Part shown: positions 37,428 through 47,508 of the stretch, in pieces
How positions within the stretch are numbered: position 1 is the stretch's first letter
Layout: every line of letters begins with the position of its first letter
Assembly: GCF_003065385.1 (NCBI RefSeq)
Contig: NZ_CP023277.1
Coordinates: forward strand, 262,019-326,018
DNA length: 64,000 nt
Source of the DNA: Polynucleobacter acidiphobus
GTDB taxonomy: Bacteria; Pseudomonadota; Gammaproteobacteria; Burkholderiales; Burkholderiaceae
Reading direction: 5' to 3'
The notes under the pieces: model-generated
Database searches by the model: none
Seen by the model: the letters and a program-made list of their open reading frames with translations, nothing else
What the model was told of the DNA's origin: nothing
Position numbers and translations under genes: made by a program

Positions 37428-38563
37428 TTGAATATAGTAACAAATTTAGATTTGGGTCAAATGTATGGGGTGGAGTCTTTGACTTTCTAAATAGCGGAGG
37501 TAAATCTTTTTTATATCCTAAACTTATAATAAAAAAATATAAAAAAAAGCCTTCTCAGTTTTTATCATCGATCCTAAACAACAATTGTGGCATTCAGTCA
37601 ATGCCAAAAGCCCTCATAATCGGAACATCTAATTTAAGCGAATTACGTCAAGTTTTTGATAATAATGAGATACTGTGTCTAGGTGGATTAGGGGATGCTA
37701 TTCAGTGTAAAAAATTAGGTATTCCATATATTTCTAACTATACTTTAACGAAAAATTTGTATAACTGCTGGTTTAATTGTGATATAGAGAAATTTAATAA
37801 ACTTATAAAGTTTACATCGAATATTTTAAATGAAAATAATATAAAAAAAGTTGTAGTTTCAAATGACAGTTTACCGCTCGAGAGGTTGATCATTTATTCT
37901 GCTCGAGATTTGAGTATAAAGACTTTCTGCATTCAACACGGGTTATTTTCAAGAAAAATACCTGATATTAATGATGGAAAATATGCAGATATAATATTAT
38001 GTTATGATATTTATCAGCGACAAATACTGCTTGACAGCGGGTCAACAAATCCGATCTCAATAGGATATCCCTTTACTTCATTGAGTCAATCATCCTGTCA
38101 GGATCGCAAATCACTTTTATTTTTTGGCCAACCTTGGTCAAGGTATTATTCAGATAAACATGATGCTTATATTAGTGTGGTGGGAAATATAAAAAAATTA
38201 TGTGAGGAATTCGGGATAAATTTTAAGTACAAACCCCATCCCTCCGAAACCATTATTGCTAATGGAGTGATAGACAAATCATCTCTAGACAAAAGTGATC
38301 TTCAGTCTACTTTAGATAAGCATTTCATGTTCTGTTCAATAAGTTCCACGGCTTTATTACAAGCATCTCTTTTAGGTAAGCTCGTATTCCAAATATATGA
38401 TCAATTTTTTCTTGATGAACGTTATCAGGATTTTGGATATTGCTACTCGATATCTATTCAAGATAAATATAAATTTTTGGAGCTAATTAGGTTTGGAATG
38501 CCTTTAAAGTTGCCCTCTGATAATAAAAGAATACATAGACTTAAAGAAGTTTTAAGAGGTTGA
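37424..38563 (+). CDS. GT-B-like glycosyltransferase, possible nonulosonate transferase
   Basis: A 379-residue protein not assignable to a named family by eye. It has IQHGLFSRK (about 170-178), IGYPF, KPHPSE (270-275) and SISSTALLQASLLGK (about 305-319). The His-Pro and Ser-Ser/Thr elements recall those of bacterial sialyl- and capsule-type transferases and of TagF-like enzymes. With a pse operon immediately upstream, transfer of a pseudaminic acid derivative is a reasonable guess, not a demonstrated function. Confidence 0.55.
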   Translation: MIEYSNKFRFGSNVWGGVFDFLNSGGKSFLYPKLIIKKYKKKPSQFLSSILNNNCGIQSMPKALIIGTSNLSELRQVFDNNEILCLGGLGDAIQCKKLGIPYISNYTLTKNLYNCWFNCDIEKFNKLIKFTSNILNENNIKKVVVSNDSLPLERLIIYSARDLSIKTFCIQHGLFSRKIPDINDGKYADIILCYDIYQRQILLDSGSTNPISIGYPFTSLSQSSCQDRKSLLFFGQPWSRYYSDKHDAYISVVGNIKKLCEEFGINFKYKPHPSETIIANGVIDKSSLDKSDLQSTLDKHFMFCSISSTALLQASLLGKLVFQIYDQFFLDERYQDFGYCYSISIQDKYKFLELIRFGMPLKLPSDNKRIHRLKEVLRG

Positions 38564-38564
38564 A

Positions 38565-39239
38565 ATGAGCAAAGTAAACATCCATATTCAGAAAAACACT
38601 CCTCAATTCATAAAATATTATGAGGATCCAAAATCAAAACTTATTGAATTGATAAGGGAGTATAAATTTAAATCAGCAATTGAAATCGGATGTGGAGGTG
38701 GCAGTAATCTTTCAGAGCTAAAAAAAATTAACCCAAATTGTTTTACTGTTGGTATTGAGCTTCGCCCTGATCTCCAGGAAAAGCTTAAGAGGAATGATTC
38801 CGTAAATGAATTTTATATAGGTGACGTATTTGAATTACTTCCAATTCTAGATCGATCTTTTGATGTGATAATTTTAAGTCACGTACTTGAGCATTTCAGT
38901 GATCCTGAAAATTTGTTAAATGCATGTAAAAAGTTAGCAACCAAAAATACAATTTTTTTGATTGCATTACCAAATATCCGTCATATTTCAGTTTTAGCTC
39001 CATTGATTTTTTCTGATCAATTTGAGTATAAGTCTGCAGGAATATTGGATATTACGCACCTTCGATTTTTTACAAGAAAAACTGCTGAAATTTTAATAGA
39101 AAGTTGTGGTCTACATATTATGAATTGTAATCCAGAAATAAGTAATCGAAAGTCGGGCTTTGTGAACAGAATGACACTCGGATTAATGTCTGGGTTTTGT
39201 GCTCATGCATATAATTTTATATGCAAAATGAAAGTGTAA
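38565..39239 (+). CDS. Class I SAM-dependent methyltransferase
   Basis: A 224-residue protein with AIEIGCGGGSNLSEL (about 38-52), VIILSHVLEHFSDPENLL and ITHLRFFTRKTAEILIESCG, the pattern of methyltransferases found in O-antigen clusters. It starts one base after the preceding gene. Target unknown. Confidence 0.82.
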   Translation: MSKVNIHIQKNTPQFIKYYEDPKSKLIELIREYKFKSAIEIGCGGGSNLSELKKINPNCFTVGIELRPDLQEKLKRNDSVNEFYIGDVFELLPILDRSFDVIILSHVLEHFSDPENLLNACKKLATKNTIFLIALPNIRHISVLAPLIFSDQFEYKSAGILDITHLRFFTRKTAEILIESCGLHIMNCNPEISNRKSGFVNRMTLGLMSGFCAHAYNFICKMKV

Positions 39240-39245
39240 AATTAT

Positions 39246-40505
39246 ATGAAAATAGTAACAATAATATCTGCAAATTATTTGGCTTACGCAAAGACCTTAG
39301 CACTTTCAGTCAAAAAAGCAGATCATGGGGCTCTTTTAGTTTTGATTGCAGACAAAAAAGCATCGTGCAAGGAAAAATTAGAATATATCTCAGAATTTGA
39401 TTATATATTTGCGGAGGACATAGGGATCCAAAGTATCCATGAGATGGCATTTAAATATGATATTACCGAATTTAATACAGCATTAAAACCTTTTTTTTTA
39501 GAATATGTAATTAATAATATTAATGACAGAGTTGTTTATCTAGATCCTGATGTATTTGTGTATGAACGACTAACGCCAATACAAGATGCGTTGCAACGTA
39601 GTTCAATCCTCTTAACACCACATAGTACAACACCAATTATGGATGGATTGCGGCCATCAGATATCGATTTTTTGAGAACCGGAGTATTTAATTTGGGTTT
39701 TATAGCAATCAAAAAATGTGATGAGGTTAAAAAATTTCTTTGCTGGTGGAAGTCGAGGTGTGAGAAATTATGTTTTAACGATACTGCTTTTGGAACTTTT
39801 GTCGATCAAAAATGGATTGATTTAGTACCATGCTATTTTTCTAAAGTTGAAATCTTAAAAATTGCGGGATTAAATGTTGCTTATTGGAATATCCATGAAC
39901 GGACTTTATCAAAAAATAATGGAAAATTCTTAGTGAATGGAGAGCCCCTGTATTTTTTTCATTACAGTGGAATTGATACAAAGAAACCAGATGATTTCTC
40001 GAAACATCAGAGTCGCACCTCGCTAACCTCTAATAGTTCATTAAGAGAGCTTGTTGCAAGTTATATAGCATTACTTTTGGAAAATGGTATACAGATCTAT
40101 CAAATGATACCTTATGGTTTTAATTATCTCAATGACGGCTCTTACATTAGTCCTACAGCGAGGCGAGCACTTGTAGTCTACGGCGACACGGTTCTCGATC
40201 CGTTTGACAGTAAAGAAAATTTTCAGCTGACTTTGCGCCGGTCTGGTTTACAGTGTGACCAATTTCCTGATGTGGGTTCTGTTAATACACGAAATTTTTA
40301 TAAATATAGAAAATTTGCCAAATATATAAACATGATGATCCGCGCCTCTGCTTTTATTTTTGGAGCAATCAGGATGTTTAAGTTAATTCGATATTTTTCT
40401 ATTGTTTCGAGAGAATCCCATTATCAATCAATTCTTCTTGGACAGGAAATGGACTTTTCACATCCTAAGGATCGGTATTTCTTAGGTAATAACATTGATA
40501 GATAG
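39246..40505 (+). CDS. Family 8-like glycosyltransferase
   Basis: A 419-residue protein starting MKIVTIISANYLAYAKTLALSV with the DxD motif in VVYLDPDVFVYERL (about 98-111) and a long C-terminal region with GLNVAYWNIHERTL and FFHYSG. This pattern is seen in GT8-like transferases of polysaccharide clusters. The donor sugar cannot be read from sequence. It ends the run that began at 34900; an IS relic follows. Confidence 0.75.
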   Translation: MKIVTIISANYLAYAKTLALSVKKADHGALLVLIADKKASCKEKLEYISEFDYIFAEDIGIQSIHEMAFKYDITEFNTALKPFFLEYVINNINDRVVYLDPDVFVYERLTPIQDALQRSSILLTPHSTTPIMDGLRPSDIDFLRTGVFNLGFIAIKKCDEVKKFLCWWKSRCEKLCFNDTAFGTFVDQKWIDLVPCYFSKVEILKIAGLNVAYWNIHERTLSKNNGKFLVNGEPLYFFHYSGIDTKKPDDFSKHQSRTSLTSNSSLRELVASYIALLLENGIQIYQMIPYGFNYLNDGSYISPTARRALVVYGDTVLDPFDSKENFQLTLRRSGLQCDQFPDVGSVNTRNFYKYRKFAKYINMMIRASAFIFGAIRMFKLIRYFSIVSRESHYQSILLGQEMDFSHPKDRYFLGNNIDR

Positions 40506-41032
40506 ATATTCTCTTTATTAATCTGAGAATTAATTGATTATAAAGCTATATTTAATTACCTAAATTTTTAAAGTCTAAATTTCATAATTCAAATTAAAAT
40601 TTTTATTAATAAACGTAGATTCAAACACGAAGTGCAACACGGTTTAAAGATTGACTAAAGACTTCACTTGGTGTTTTAAATCCCAATCGTTCTCTGGGTC
40701 TGTTATTTAATTGTTCTTGGATCATTCTAAGCTCGGCCTATCTGGCTTTGGGTTTTTCCGTCTTTCATGAGGATATAAATCTGATATCGTTCAGTTTGGC
40801 TAAGGTGTTGATAGGTCATGGCGACTTTGACTTGCAGGTCTAGAAGCTTTGGATACTAAAACATCCTTAGCCTCCTTACCTAGTTGTTCAAAGTTGCACT
40901 TCGTGGTTGAATTCACCAAATTTGTAAAGTAAGATGGTAAATCTTTCTAATAATAAGAAGCTTAATAAAATATTTAGAATTTATATTAATAGTTGTTTGG
41001 AGTGATCAAGCCACAAAATTTTTATATTTATA
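40506..41032. other. Gap between glycosyltransferase and polymerase genes
   Basis: Apart from the IS30 relic (40619-40912), this spacer is AT-rich and without a recognisable gene. The IS30 relic separates the 34900-40505 operon from the polymerase gene, so the latter may depend on a promoter in 40913-41032. Confidence 0.4.
40619..40912 (-). mobile_element. Internally deleted IS30-family element (MITE-like)
   Basis: Terminal inverted repeats of 20 bases differ at one position: ATTCAAACACGAAGTGCAAC at 40619-40638 and the complement of ATTCAACCACGAAGTGCAAC at 40893-40912. On the minus strand the start of an IS30 transposase is readable (MTYQHLSQTERYQIYILMKD, from 40819), then out of frame its C-terminal end (LNNRPRERLGFKTPSEVF, down to a stop at 40621-40623). 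About 700-800 internal bases of a normal IS30 element are missing, leaving 294 bases with intact ends. Confidence 0.85.
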
Positions 41033-42103
41033 ATGAAAATAAAAGCTAGTTATATCGATTTTTTTTTTGTGACGCTTACCTTTGCCTGTCAAATATGGAC
41101 AATTAAGTTTGGTCTATTATCATTGCCAATCCTTGTTTATGGAATTATGGGTACCGCAGCAGTATTTATAGAAAAAAAAATAGAGTTCCTTTATCTCATA
41201 TTAATACTAGTATTATCTTTTTCACTTGCTTTGACTACTCTCAATGATGGGGCGGGAATATTTCACTATAGTTATTATTTTGGGATAATAACAATTTTTT
41301 TCATATTTATTTTTTTTTATTTAGCTCAGGCCATACGTGAAAAAACTAAAAAAGACTATCATTCAGTTTATTTTTTAGCAATATTGCTTGCTATTGGATT
41401 TGTGATACTAAAAACTCCAGAAAAGTTATTAATAGCATCAGATGGTAATGTCGGACTTTTTAATGAAAAGGGACTCTTTTCTTATTATATTACTTTGATG
41501 GCAGGCTCCTATTGGTTCATTAAAAGAAATTTATTATCCGTAATATTTTTCGTGATGGTTTTAATTTATTGTTCAATAATTCAAGAGGCAACTAGAGCAA
41601 TCTTACCGTTTATCGCTGTTATCCTGGTATTTTTGAAAAATATTAGGATAAGTTTAAGAGTAATTTTTATTTCAATTTTATTTATTTTTTTGGCATTATT
41701 TTTTTTCATGGAGCCATTAATCTATAAATTAAATATTGCGCTAAATGCAGGTGGAGTTGATGGACGTAATGCTGCCGTTACTATCTTAATTGAGCAAGGC
41801 TTAAATAATTTATATCTGGGTAATGGATTTCATTCTTATCTTGGTAATAGGTGGGAACTTCTACCGATGCCAGGCGATTTCCCATATGATTATCCGGGTT
41901 CAATGCTACTTGAATTGATTTACGAAGTTGGCATTCCATTGACAGTAATAATAGTTGCGGTATTGACTAAAGTAGTTTTTGGGAAAGTTAGTCTATTTGG
42001 AATGGCTGCTGTTTTATCAGTTGTTATTTCTGGTGGAAAGCAAGATATTTTAATGTGGTATACGCTAATAGTTTTAGCTCGCCTAAATAAGCATTCAACA
42101 TAA
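41033..42103 (+). CDS. Wzy-like polysaccharide polymerase
   Basis: A 356-residue, very hydrophobic protein with about ten membrane helices and one larger periplasmic loop near residues 225-300 containing GVDGRNAAVTILIEQGLNNLYLGNGFHSYLG. This topology and the GNGFHS segment fit O-antigen polymerases. Extreme AT-rich codon use. The IS3-family insertion begins 153 bases downstream. Confidence 0.72.
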   Translation: MKIKASYIDFFFVTLTFACQIWTIKFGLLSLPILVYGIMGTAAVFIEKKIEFLYLILILVLSFSLALTTLNDGAGIFHYSYYFGIITIFFIFIFFYLAQAIREKTKKDYHSVYFLAILLAIGFVILKTPEKLLIASDGNVGLFNEKGLFSYYITLMAGSYWFIKRNLLSVIFFVMVLIYCSIIQEATRAILPFIAVILVFLKNIRISLRVIFISILFIFLALFFFMEPLIYKLNIALNAGGVDGRNAAVTILIEQGLNNLYLGNGFHSYLGNRWELLPMPGDFPYDYPGSMLLELIYEVGIPLTVIIVAVLTKVVFGKVSLFGMAAVLSVVISGGKQDILMWYTLIVLARLNKHST

Positions 42104-42299
42104 TTTTCTAATTACACCCAAAAATTCCTCATTCAGGCACATATGCAAAAAAAAGGGGGGGGTAAATTAAGGCAAGTCGTGAACATTCCTGTTATTGTAA
42201 CTATTTATGTTCAAAGTATTGCTGCATAATTAATTTGATTGGTATTGATATCATATGGTAATCCCCCCATTTTTTAACCGAACCCAGAAGTAGGATTCA

Positions 42300-43127
42300 T
42301 TAAGCAACCATGGCTAGTCGCTGTTTCGGGGTAATACCGCCCAATGCCATATTTGGACGTTGATGGTTATATTTATACATCCACTCTGTTGCAAACTCTT
42401 GAACTTCATCTACGCTTTGCCAATAATGCTGCGATAGCCATTCATACCTCACGGTGCGATTAAAGCGCTCGACATACGCATTTTGCTGTGGTTTACCGGG
42501 TTGGATATGGGTAATATGGATCTGATGTTTGGCTGCCCATTCCATCAGTCTGCCGCTCACCAGTTCTGGCCCGTTGTCCGCTCGTATAACGGCAGGCTTA
42601 CCGCGCCAAGCAATGATCTGATCTAAAGCGCGGATTACGCGCTCGGATGGCAGCGAGAAGTCCACCTCAATGCCCAAAGCTTCCCGGTTAAAGTCGTCAA
42701 TCACGTTAAAGAGGCGGATGGATCTGCCATCTTGTAACTGGTCATGCATAAAATCCATCGACCACACCTGGTTGATACCGAGCGGCACCACCAAGGCATC
42801 GGGCTTATCCCGTACCAAACGCTTGCGGGGTTTGATGCGCAGGTTCAGTTCTAACTCCCGGTAAATCCGGTAAATGCGTTTGTGGTTCCATTTGAAGTTC
42901 TTGACATTGCGAAGGTGCAAATAGCACAGCCCAAAGCCCCAGCTGCGGTTGTTATCCGTCAATCGGATCAGCCAGTTGGCAATCTGCTCGTTCTCGGCAT
43001 TACTCTTGGCCTCATAGCGATAGCAAGACTCGCTAACCCTAAAAGCTTCGCAAGCCAAACGAATGGGGATTGCTTTATCTCTGACTGCCCGCTGGGCCAT
43101 CTCACGTCTGTGAGATGGCCTCACCAC
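42300..43127 (-). CDS. IS3-family transposase OrfB (DDE domain)
   Basis: A 275-residue integrase-fold protein: HTH_21-like region ([21 protein letters not shown]), then the DDE triad in [21 protein letters not shown] and [14 protein letters not shown]. It lies in the -1 frame relative to orfA and is probably made as an OrfAB fusion by frameshifting at 43127-43133. GTG at 43127 is the first possible start. Confidence 0.95.
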   Translation of the reverse strand: MVRPSHRREMAQRAVRDKAIPIRLACEAFRVSESCYRYEAKSNAENEQIANWLIRLTDNNRSWGFGLCYLHLRNVKNFKWNHKRIYRIYRELELNLRIKPRKRLVRDKPDALVVPLGINQVWSMDFMHDQLQDGRSIRLFNVIDDFNREALGIEVDFSLPSERVIRALDQIIAWRGKPAVIRADNGPELVSGRLMEWAAKHQIHITHIQPGKPQQNAYVERFNRTVRYEWLSQHYWQSVDEVQEFATEWMYKYNHQRPNMALGGITPKQRLAMVA

Positions 43128-43133
43128 TTTTTT
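43095..43133 (-). promoter_or_regulatory. Programmed -1 frameshift signal of the IS
   Basis: On the minus strand, slippery heptamer A AAA AAG (43127-43133) near the end of orfA is followed after 6 bases by a perfect 11-base-pair hairpin with arms GGCCATCTCAC and GTGAGATGGCC (43095-43120, loop of 4). This is the standard layout for making the OrfAB transposase. The same structure is in copy 2 at 63657-63695. Confidence 0.85.
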
Positions 43134-43387
43134 GCGAGGGCTTCGGTCACGATCTCCGCCTTAAGCTTCTCTTCGATATACATCTTCTTTAAGCGGGCGT
43201 TCTCTGCTTCAAGCTCCTTCATGCGAGCCATCATCGAGGTATCCATGCCGCCATACTTGGCGCGCCACTTGTAAAAGGTGGCAGAGCTAATGCCGAGCTC
43301 TCGGCAAACATCAGGAACACCCAAGCCAGCATCAACCCGTTTAAGGGCATCCATGATTTGGCTATCGGTAAATTTAGAACGCTTCAT
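43121..43387 (-). CDS. IS3-family OrfA (HTH)
   Basis: An 88-residue DNA-binding protein: HTH_8-type region [20 protein letters not shown] and [24 protein letters not shown], then a leucine-zipper-like coil ([25 protein letters not shown]). It ends just after the slippery site used to reach orfB. Confidence 0.95.
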   Translation of the reverse strand: MKRSKFTDSQIMDALKRVDAGLGVPDVCRELGISSATFYKWRAKYGGMDTSMMARMKELEAENARLKKMYIEEKLKAEIVTEALAKKW

Positions 43388-43733
43388 GCAGAACTCCTCT
43401 ATTAGAGAAAATTCTACCTCTGAGGACGGTTAACCTGTGGGGGGATTACCATATAAGCGAAACTAAAGAGACAGTATGAGGAGGTTTGTTTTGAACCCTT
43501 ATGAGGTTAAAAAATAATTCGACTGCAGCTTAGACTAGATTTTAGAATAGATTAGCAGTTAAAACTTAAAGATCAAAGATTAATTGCAAGATCCCATTAA
43601 ATATCAGTTATATTTACTTTCCATTTTGAATTTGACTAATGTTGTCACCGTATGTTACAACAATTATCGAATATAAGTTGATAATATTACGGCTGAGCAT
43701 ATTTACTGTAAGGCTAATTTAAATAATTTTGAG

Positions 43734-44786
43734 GTGGAGCTTGATATTTTGCGCAAAATACTAGTAATTAAACTGTCGGCCATCGGAGATGTCCTTGTTT
43801 CTTCACCTATATTTGGCCTTCTGGCAGTTGATAATGAGGTTCACCATCTTGTTATGGAACAATGTAGTAGTGTGACCTTGAATAATCCTTCAATTACAAA
43901 ACATCATATTATTTCTTTAATTCCATCAGGAAATCGATGGCTCGATCTTTGGCAAACCTTTAGGCTAATACTCAAACTTCGAGAAGAAAAATATGATGTG
44001 GCATTTATCCTGCATAGAAATATTGTGTTTCAAATCATCTGCCGGCTCGCGGGTGTTAGGAAAATCTATGGCTTCAGTTCTCGCTTGAATCCATTTTTTA
44101 CTAATCATATGCCTTATCGCTTTGATGTGAATCGCACGCTACAGGAGTGCAAATTATTACGACTTGGTGGCTTCAATGTTAAAGATCCAGAATGCTTAGA
44201 ATTTTACCCACAGATCGATGTGTTGCCACCAAGACTTCTCTCAATATTGCCAGAACGGTTTGTTGCCTGTAATCCTGGGGGTGGCAACCCTCACTCGCCA
44301 GCAGATAATAGATTATGGCCTATTGAGAATTATGCAGAATTGATTCGTCGTTCACCCTTACCTTTTGTAATCCTTGGCTATGGACAACCGGATGAGCAGC
44401 TCGTAATTAGATTATGTAAATTACTTGAACCTAAAGAAATTATTAACCTTGTAGGAAAAACTAGTTTTTCAGAAACAGCCTTGATTCTAAAGCTAGCTAC
44501 CCTATATGTTGGGAATGATAGTTCGTTGATGTTCCTGGGTGCGGCTATGCAGACCAAAACAATAGGATTGTATGGCCCAACCCAAGTTGAGGCAGCCAAG
44601 CCAATTGGGAAGCAACAGTATGCAATTCGAAGCGATTCCTCATGTTCTCCATGTTATGACCCTTATCTTGGTATTAATGGGAGGATGTATACCTGTAACA
44701 ATAATATATGCATGCAGGAAATTGAAGTAGAGAAAGTACTCGGCAAAATGATGAAAATACTTGAATTAAGGGCCAGTCAAGTATGA
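43734..44786 (+). CDS. Family 9 glycosyltransferase (heptosyltransferase-like)
   Basis: A 350-residue GT-B protein with the family start ILVIKLSAIGDVLVSSPIFGLL and the donor-binding LYVGNDSSLMFLGAAMQTKTIGLYGPTQ (about 261-288). The start is GTG at 43734. It overlaps the next GT9 gene by 4 bases. GT9 enzymes transfer heptose or related sugars; here the acceptor may be the O-unit or LPS core. The 283 bases between the IS and this gene show no feature. Confidence 0.85.
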   Translation: MELDILRKILVIKLSAIGDVLVSSPIFGLLAVDNEVHHLVMEQCSSVTLNNPSITKHHIISLIPSGNRWLDLWQTFRLILKLREEKYDVAFILHRNIVFQIICRLAGVRKIYGFSSRLNPFFTNHMPYRFDVNRTLQECKLLRLGGFNVKDPECLEFYPQIDVLPPRLLSILPERFVACNPGGGNPHSPADNRLWPIENYAELIRRSPLPFVILGYGQPDEQLVIRLCKLLEPKEIINLVGKTSFSETALILKLATLYVGNDSSLMFLGAAMQTKTIGLYGPTQVEAAKPIGKQQYAIRSDSSCSPCYDPYLGINGRMYTCNNNICMQEIEVEKVLGKMMKILELRASQV

Positions 44787-45916
44787 AACTAACTGTCATG
44801 AAGTTTTTTGACAAAATGCTGGCATCCATCATTATTTTTATTAGTAAAAAGATAGCATTGTATGAAAAACCAAAGAAAATACTTATTATTAAGTTATCAG
44901 CCATGGGAGATGCGGTCTGTCTAATGCCAGCAGTTAGACAGTTGTATTCAGCATTTGATGATGTCCAGATCGACTGGTTTACTAGCGCTCGCTCTGCTCC
45001 CCAACTGTTTTCAGGTATTCCATTCATTCATAACATTTATATATTACCAACCTCGCCATTTCATTTGTTTACATTTCTTATAAAGAATACTTTCAATTTT
45101 TGTAAATATGATTTGATTATTGATTTTGACCAATATTACAGATTCTCAGAATTAATCTCCTTTTTCGGTAAAGTTAATGCAGGGTTTGTTACTCCACTTA
45201 AAGGAAGAAAATTTTCATTGTCTATTCCCTATGATCCCATTAGAAATGAAAAGCTGATTTTCTCTGATCTTGTGAATCAGATTATCGGCCATTATAAAGG
45301 CCGAATAACTCAATATAAGTCTGAACTCCCAGAATTATTGATTGGCTTTCTGCCGACTAGGCGTTTGATGAGTTTTGTAAATCAATTTTCAGGCTCAAAT
45401 AAATTAGTCTTGATCATTTATCCTGGTTCTAGTTCTAATGCAGACTATCGTAGATGGCCAATTTCGCGTTACATAGAACTGATTGCAAGGTTTAATCAAA
45501 TTTGTGAAATTATTGTAGCCGGCGGGCCAGATGAGCTTTCACTAAAACACAGTCTTGCAAGGGAGGGATATAGCGCACTGGATAATATTGGATCCTGGTC
45601 CTTGCATGAATGGTTGTGGATATTCCGAAATGTAAAAGGTTTTTTTGTGGGTAACGATGGCGGCTTACTTCATCTAGCAGAAAGTCAGGGTATGCCAGTC
45701 ATTGGAATTTTCGGGCCCGCTTTTTATTCAAAATGGGGTTCTATTAATCCGAATAGCTCAGTTGCCGAAATTGAATTGGAATGCAGACCGTGTTTAAAAA
45801 ATTATTTAGGGCAAGTTCCAAATCGTTGTGGGCGAGGTGATATTAAATGTCTTGCAGATATTTCTACTGAGACAGTGGGTTTTTTAATTCAAAAGAAATT
45901 GTCTTCTAATCATTGA
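44783..45916 (+). CDS. Family 9 glycosyltransferase (heptosyltransferase-like)
   Basis: A 377-residue GT-B protein. KKILIIKLSAMGDAVCLMPAVRQL lies at about residues 31-54 after a short N-terminal extension with a hydrophobic segment, and GFFVGNDGGLLHLAESQGMPVIGIFGP lies in the C-terminal domain. Coupled to the preceding GT9 gene by ATGA. The two are diverged paralogues, not a recent duplication. C-terminal cysteines (CRPCLKN, NRCGRGDIKCL) resemble those of other family members. Confidence 0.85.
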   Translation: MKLTVMKFFDKMLASIIIFISKKIALYEKPKKILIIKLSAMGDAVCLMPAVRQLYSAFDDVQIDWFTSARSAPQLFSGIPFIHNIYILPTSPFHLFTFLIKNTFNFCKYDLIIDFDQYYRFSELISFFGKVNAGFVTPLKGRKFSLSIPYDPIRNEKLIFSDLVNQIIGHYKGRITQYKSELPELLIGFLPTRRLMSFVNQFSGSNKLVLIIYPGSSSNADYRRWPISRYIELIARFNQICEIIVAGGPDELSLKHSLAREGYSALDNIGSWSLHEWLWIFRNVKGFFVGNDGGLLHLAESQGMPVIGIFGPAFYSKWGSINPNSSVAEIELECRPCLKNYLGQVPNRCGRGDIKCLADISTETVGFLIQKKLSSNH

Positions 45917-46167
45917 ATTGTATTTAATATTACCATTCATCGAGTGAATTATTTATGTTTTTTTGAACTTTAACTTTAAAAATTTTATTGATAAAATTTT
46001 ACTTCCGAAAAATATCGAAATTGTGAAATAAGTCTAAATTAAATTTTAGTTAAACTAATTTTAATATTAATAATTTGGGAAATATTAACTTCTAATACAG
46101 GCCTGAAAGCAGTTGCTTAAATAAAAAAATTTGGAATTCCTATATAAATCTACTTATTCAATTGACG

Positions 46168-46875
46168 TTATTTTCCAAGAAAATAATTAGTTTCTAAATT
46201 TTTTTCTTTTAAGATATTTATTATATTCACATCATATACTGTTTTTTGAATCAAATAAAAAATTGAGACACTTAAGCTTGGGAACAATTTAGAAAGCTTA
46301 GTGGCTAAATATGGGGGAGCCCCATACATATTAGCCCCATCTATGGATCTAATCTGTAAACCACCGATCCCATCAATGATTCTTTTAAATTCCTGAAGCG
46401 TGAAACCCCGAACATGCGCATCATCCGCCTTGACGCAACTAGGTTGAATCCCTGTTAAAAGCTGCAATCTACAATGAAATGCGGCCATATTTGGAATCCC
46501 AACAATTAAATGCCCCCCTATTCTAGTAACTCGTACCTGCTCATGTAGAACCCAAAGCCAATTTTTTAAATGTTCGAATACCTGATTACAGATAGAAACA
46601 TCAAAAAAATTATCTTGATAGGGGAGTCGTTCAAACTCTAAATCAATATCGGAAATCTCCACTCCATCGACAGGCATAAAATTGATCCCATAGAGCTCAG
46701 TATTGGCTTGACCTGCAATTTCTCGAAATATCTTCAAATCCCTTCCTTCGCCGCATCCTAGGTCTATAACCTTCAGTGAGTCACTTTGATAGAGCTCTTT
46801 AGCATAATTCTGGATTATTCTCTCCCCATAGTTTAAATAGTAACCCTGATCACGCCATTTTTTTAGAAGTTTCAT
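46168..46875 (-). CDS. Class I SAM-dependent methyltransferase
   Basis: A 235-residue protein with VIDLGCGEGRDLKIF (about 36-50), NFFDVSICNQVFEHLKNWLWVL and HLIVGIPNMAAFHCRL. It is the only leftward gene in this part of the glycan locus and stands alone between two AT-rich spacers, so it probably has its own promoter. Substrate unknown. Confidence 0.8.
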   Translation of the reverse strand: MKLLKKWRDQGYYLNYGERIIQNYAKELYQSDSLKVIDLGCGEGRDLKIFREIAGQANTELYGINFMPVDGVEISDIDLEFERLPYQDNFFDVSICNQVFEHLKNWLWVLHEQVRVTRIGGHLIVGIPNMAAFHCRLQLLTGIQPSCVKADDAHVRGFTLQEFKRIIDGIGGLQIRSIDGANMYGAPPYLATKLSKLFPSLSVSIFYLIQKTVYDVNIINILKEKNLETNYFLGK

Positions 46876-47508
46876 ACTTTCTGCCTATGTGAGTGCAAAT
46901 TTAATTCATGATAATTACTTGAATAAATTTTTAAATTAAATTTTATCTTACTTTTGATATAGAAATTGTATTGTATCGGGCGCTTCATAAAACTATTCAT
47001 TATATTCCTACATCTAGATTACAAATAATCTAAAAAGGGGCAGTTAACCAATTTTTAGACATTTATCAAGATTTTAGTAATGCATAGCAACTCGCTATTT
47101 AATCAAATTTTCATATGGCCTGTAGTCTTAGAATTATTAATTCTGACTTTGGTTAAGAACTACTTAGTTACGGAATATTGGGAAGAATCGTGTTTTCAAA
47201 AAATCACTCCTACACAGCTCTTCGAGATAAGTAAATTTCCATAAATAGAGTATTAATGTAATGAACCTACTAATAATAATTAAGGTATCATTAGATATGA
47301 ATTAACTAAATTTTGAAAACTTTACGTAATAGATGCCATGTTCAAATAAATTACGTTTAAATATAGTGATAAAGGATATTTTTTTAAAATAGACTACAGG
47401 GTGCAATATCTCATAAGTTGTACTTTTATGTTTTGGTTAACCAATTGGAGTGGTGCTATCTTAGTTCTTGCACTAAATTTAGAATAAAAATATCAGGATC
47501 AATACTTT
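46876..47508. other. Long AT-rich spacer before the epimerase gene
   Basis: 633 bases, strongly AT-rich, with no recognisable gene. One 54-codon open frame (47080-47244, starting MHSNSLFNQIFIWPVV) has no clear Shine-Dalgarno and no family resemblance. The spacer may be decayed coding DNA left by cassette exchange, and must also hold promoters for the divergent neighbours. Confidence 0.4.

Larger units (their letters stand above)
42257..43450 (-). mobile_element. IS3-family insertion sequence, copy 1 (complete)
   Basis: 1194-base element. Ends are inverted repeats GGTAATCCCCCCA (42257-42269, and reverse complement at 43438-43450) with a further shared TTAACCG slightly inward. A 4-base direct repeat ATAT flanks it (42253-42256 and 43451-43454), the duplication length typical of the IS407 group. 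It carries orfA and orfB on the minus strand with a frameshift signal. Copy 2 at 62820 is identical over the readable ORFs and differs by one T in the left end. Confidence 0.95.

Noticed and set aside
47080..47244. 54-codon frame in the long AT-rich spacer
   Set aside because: No ribosome site, no homology recognised; cannot be told from chance or decayed coding DNA.
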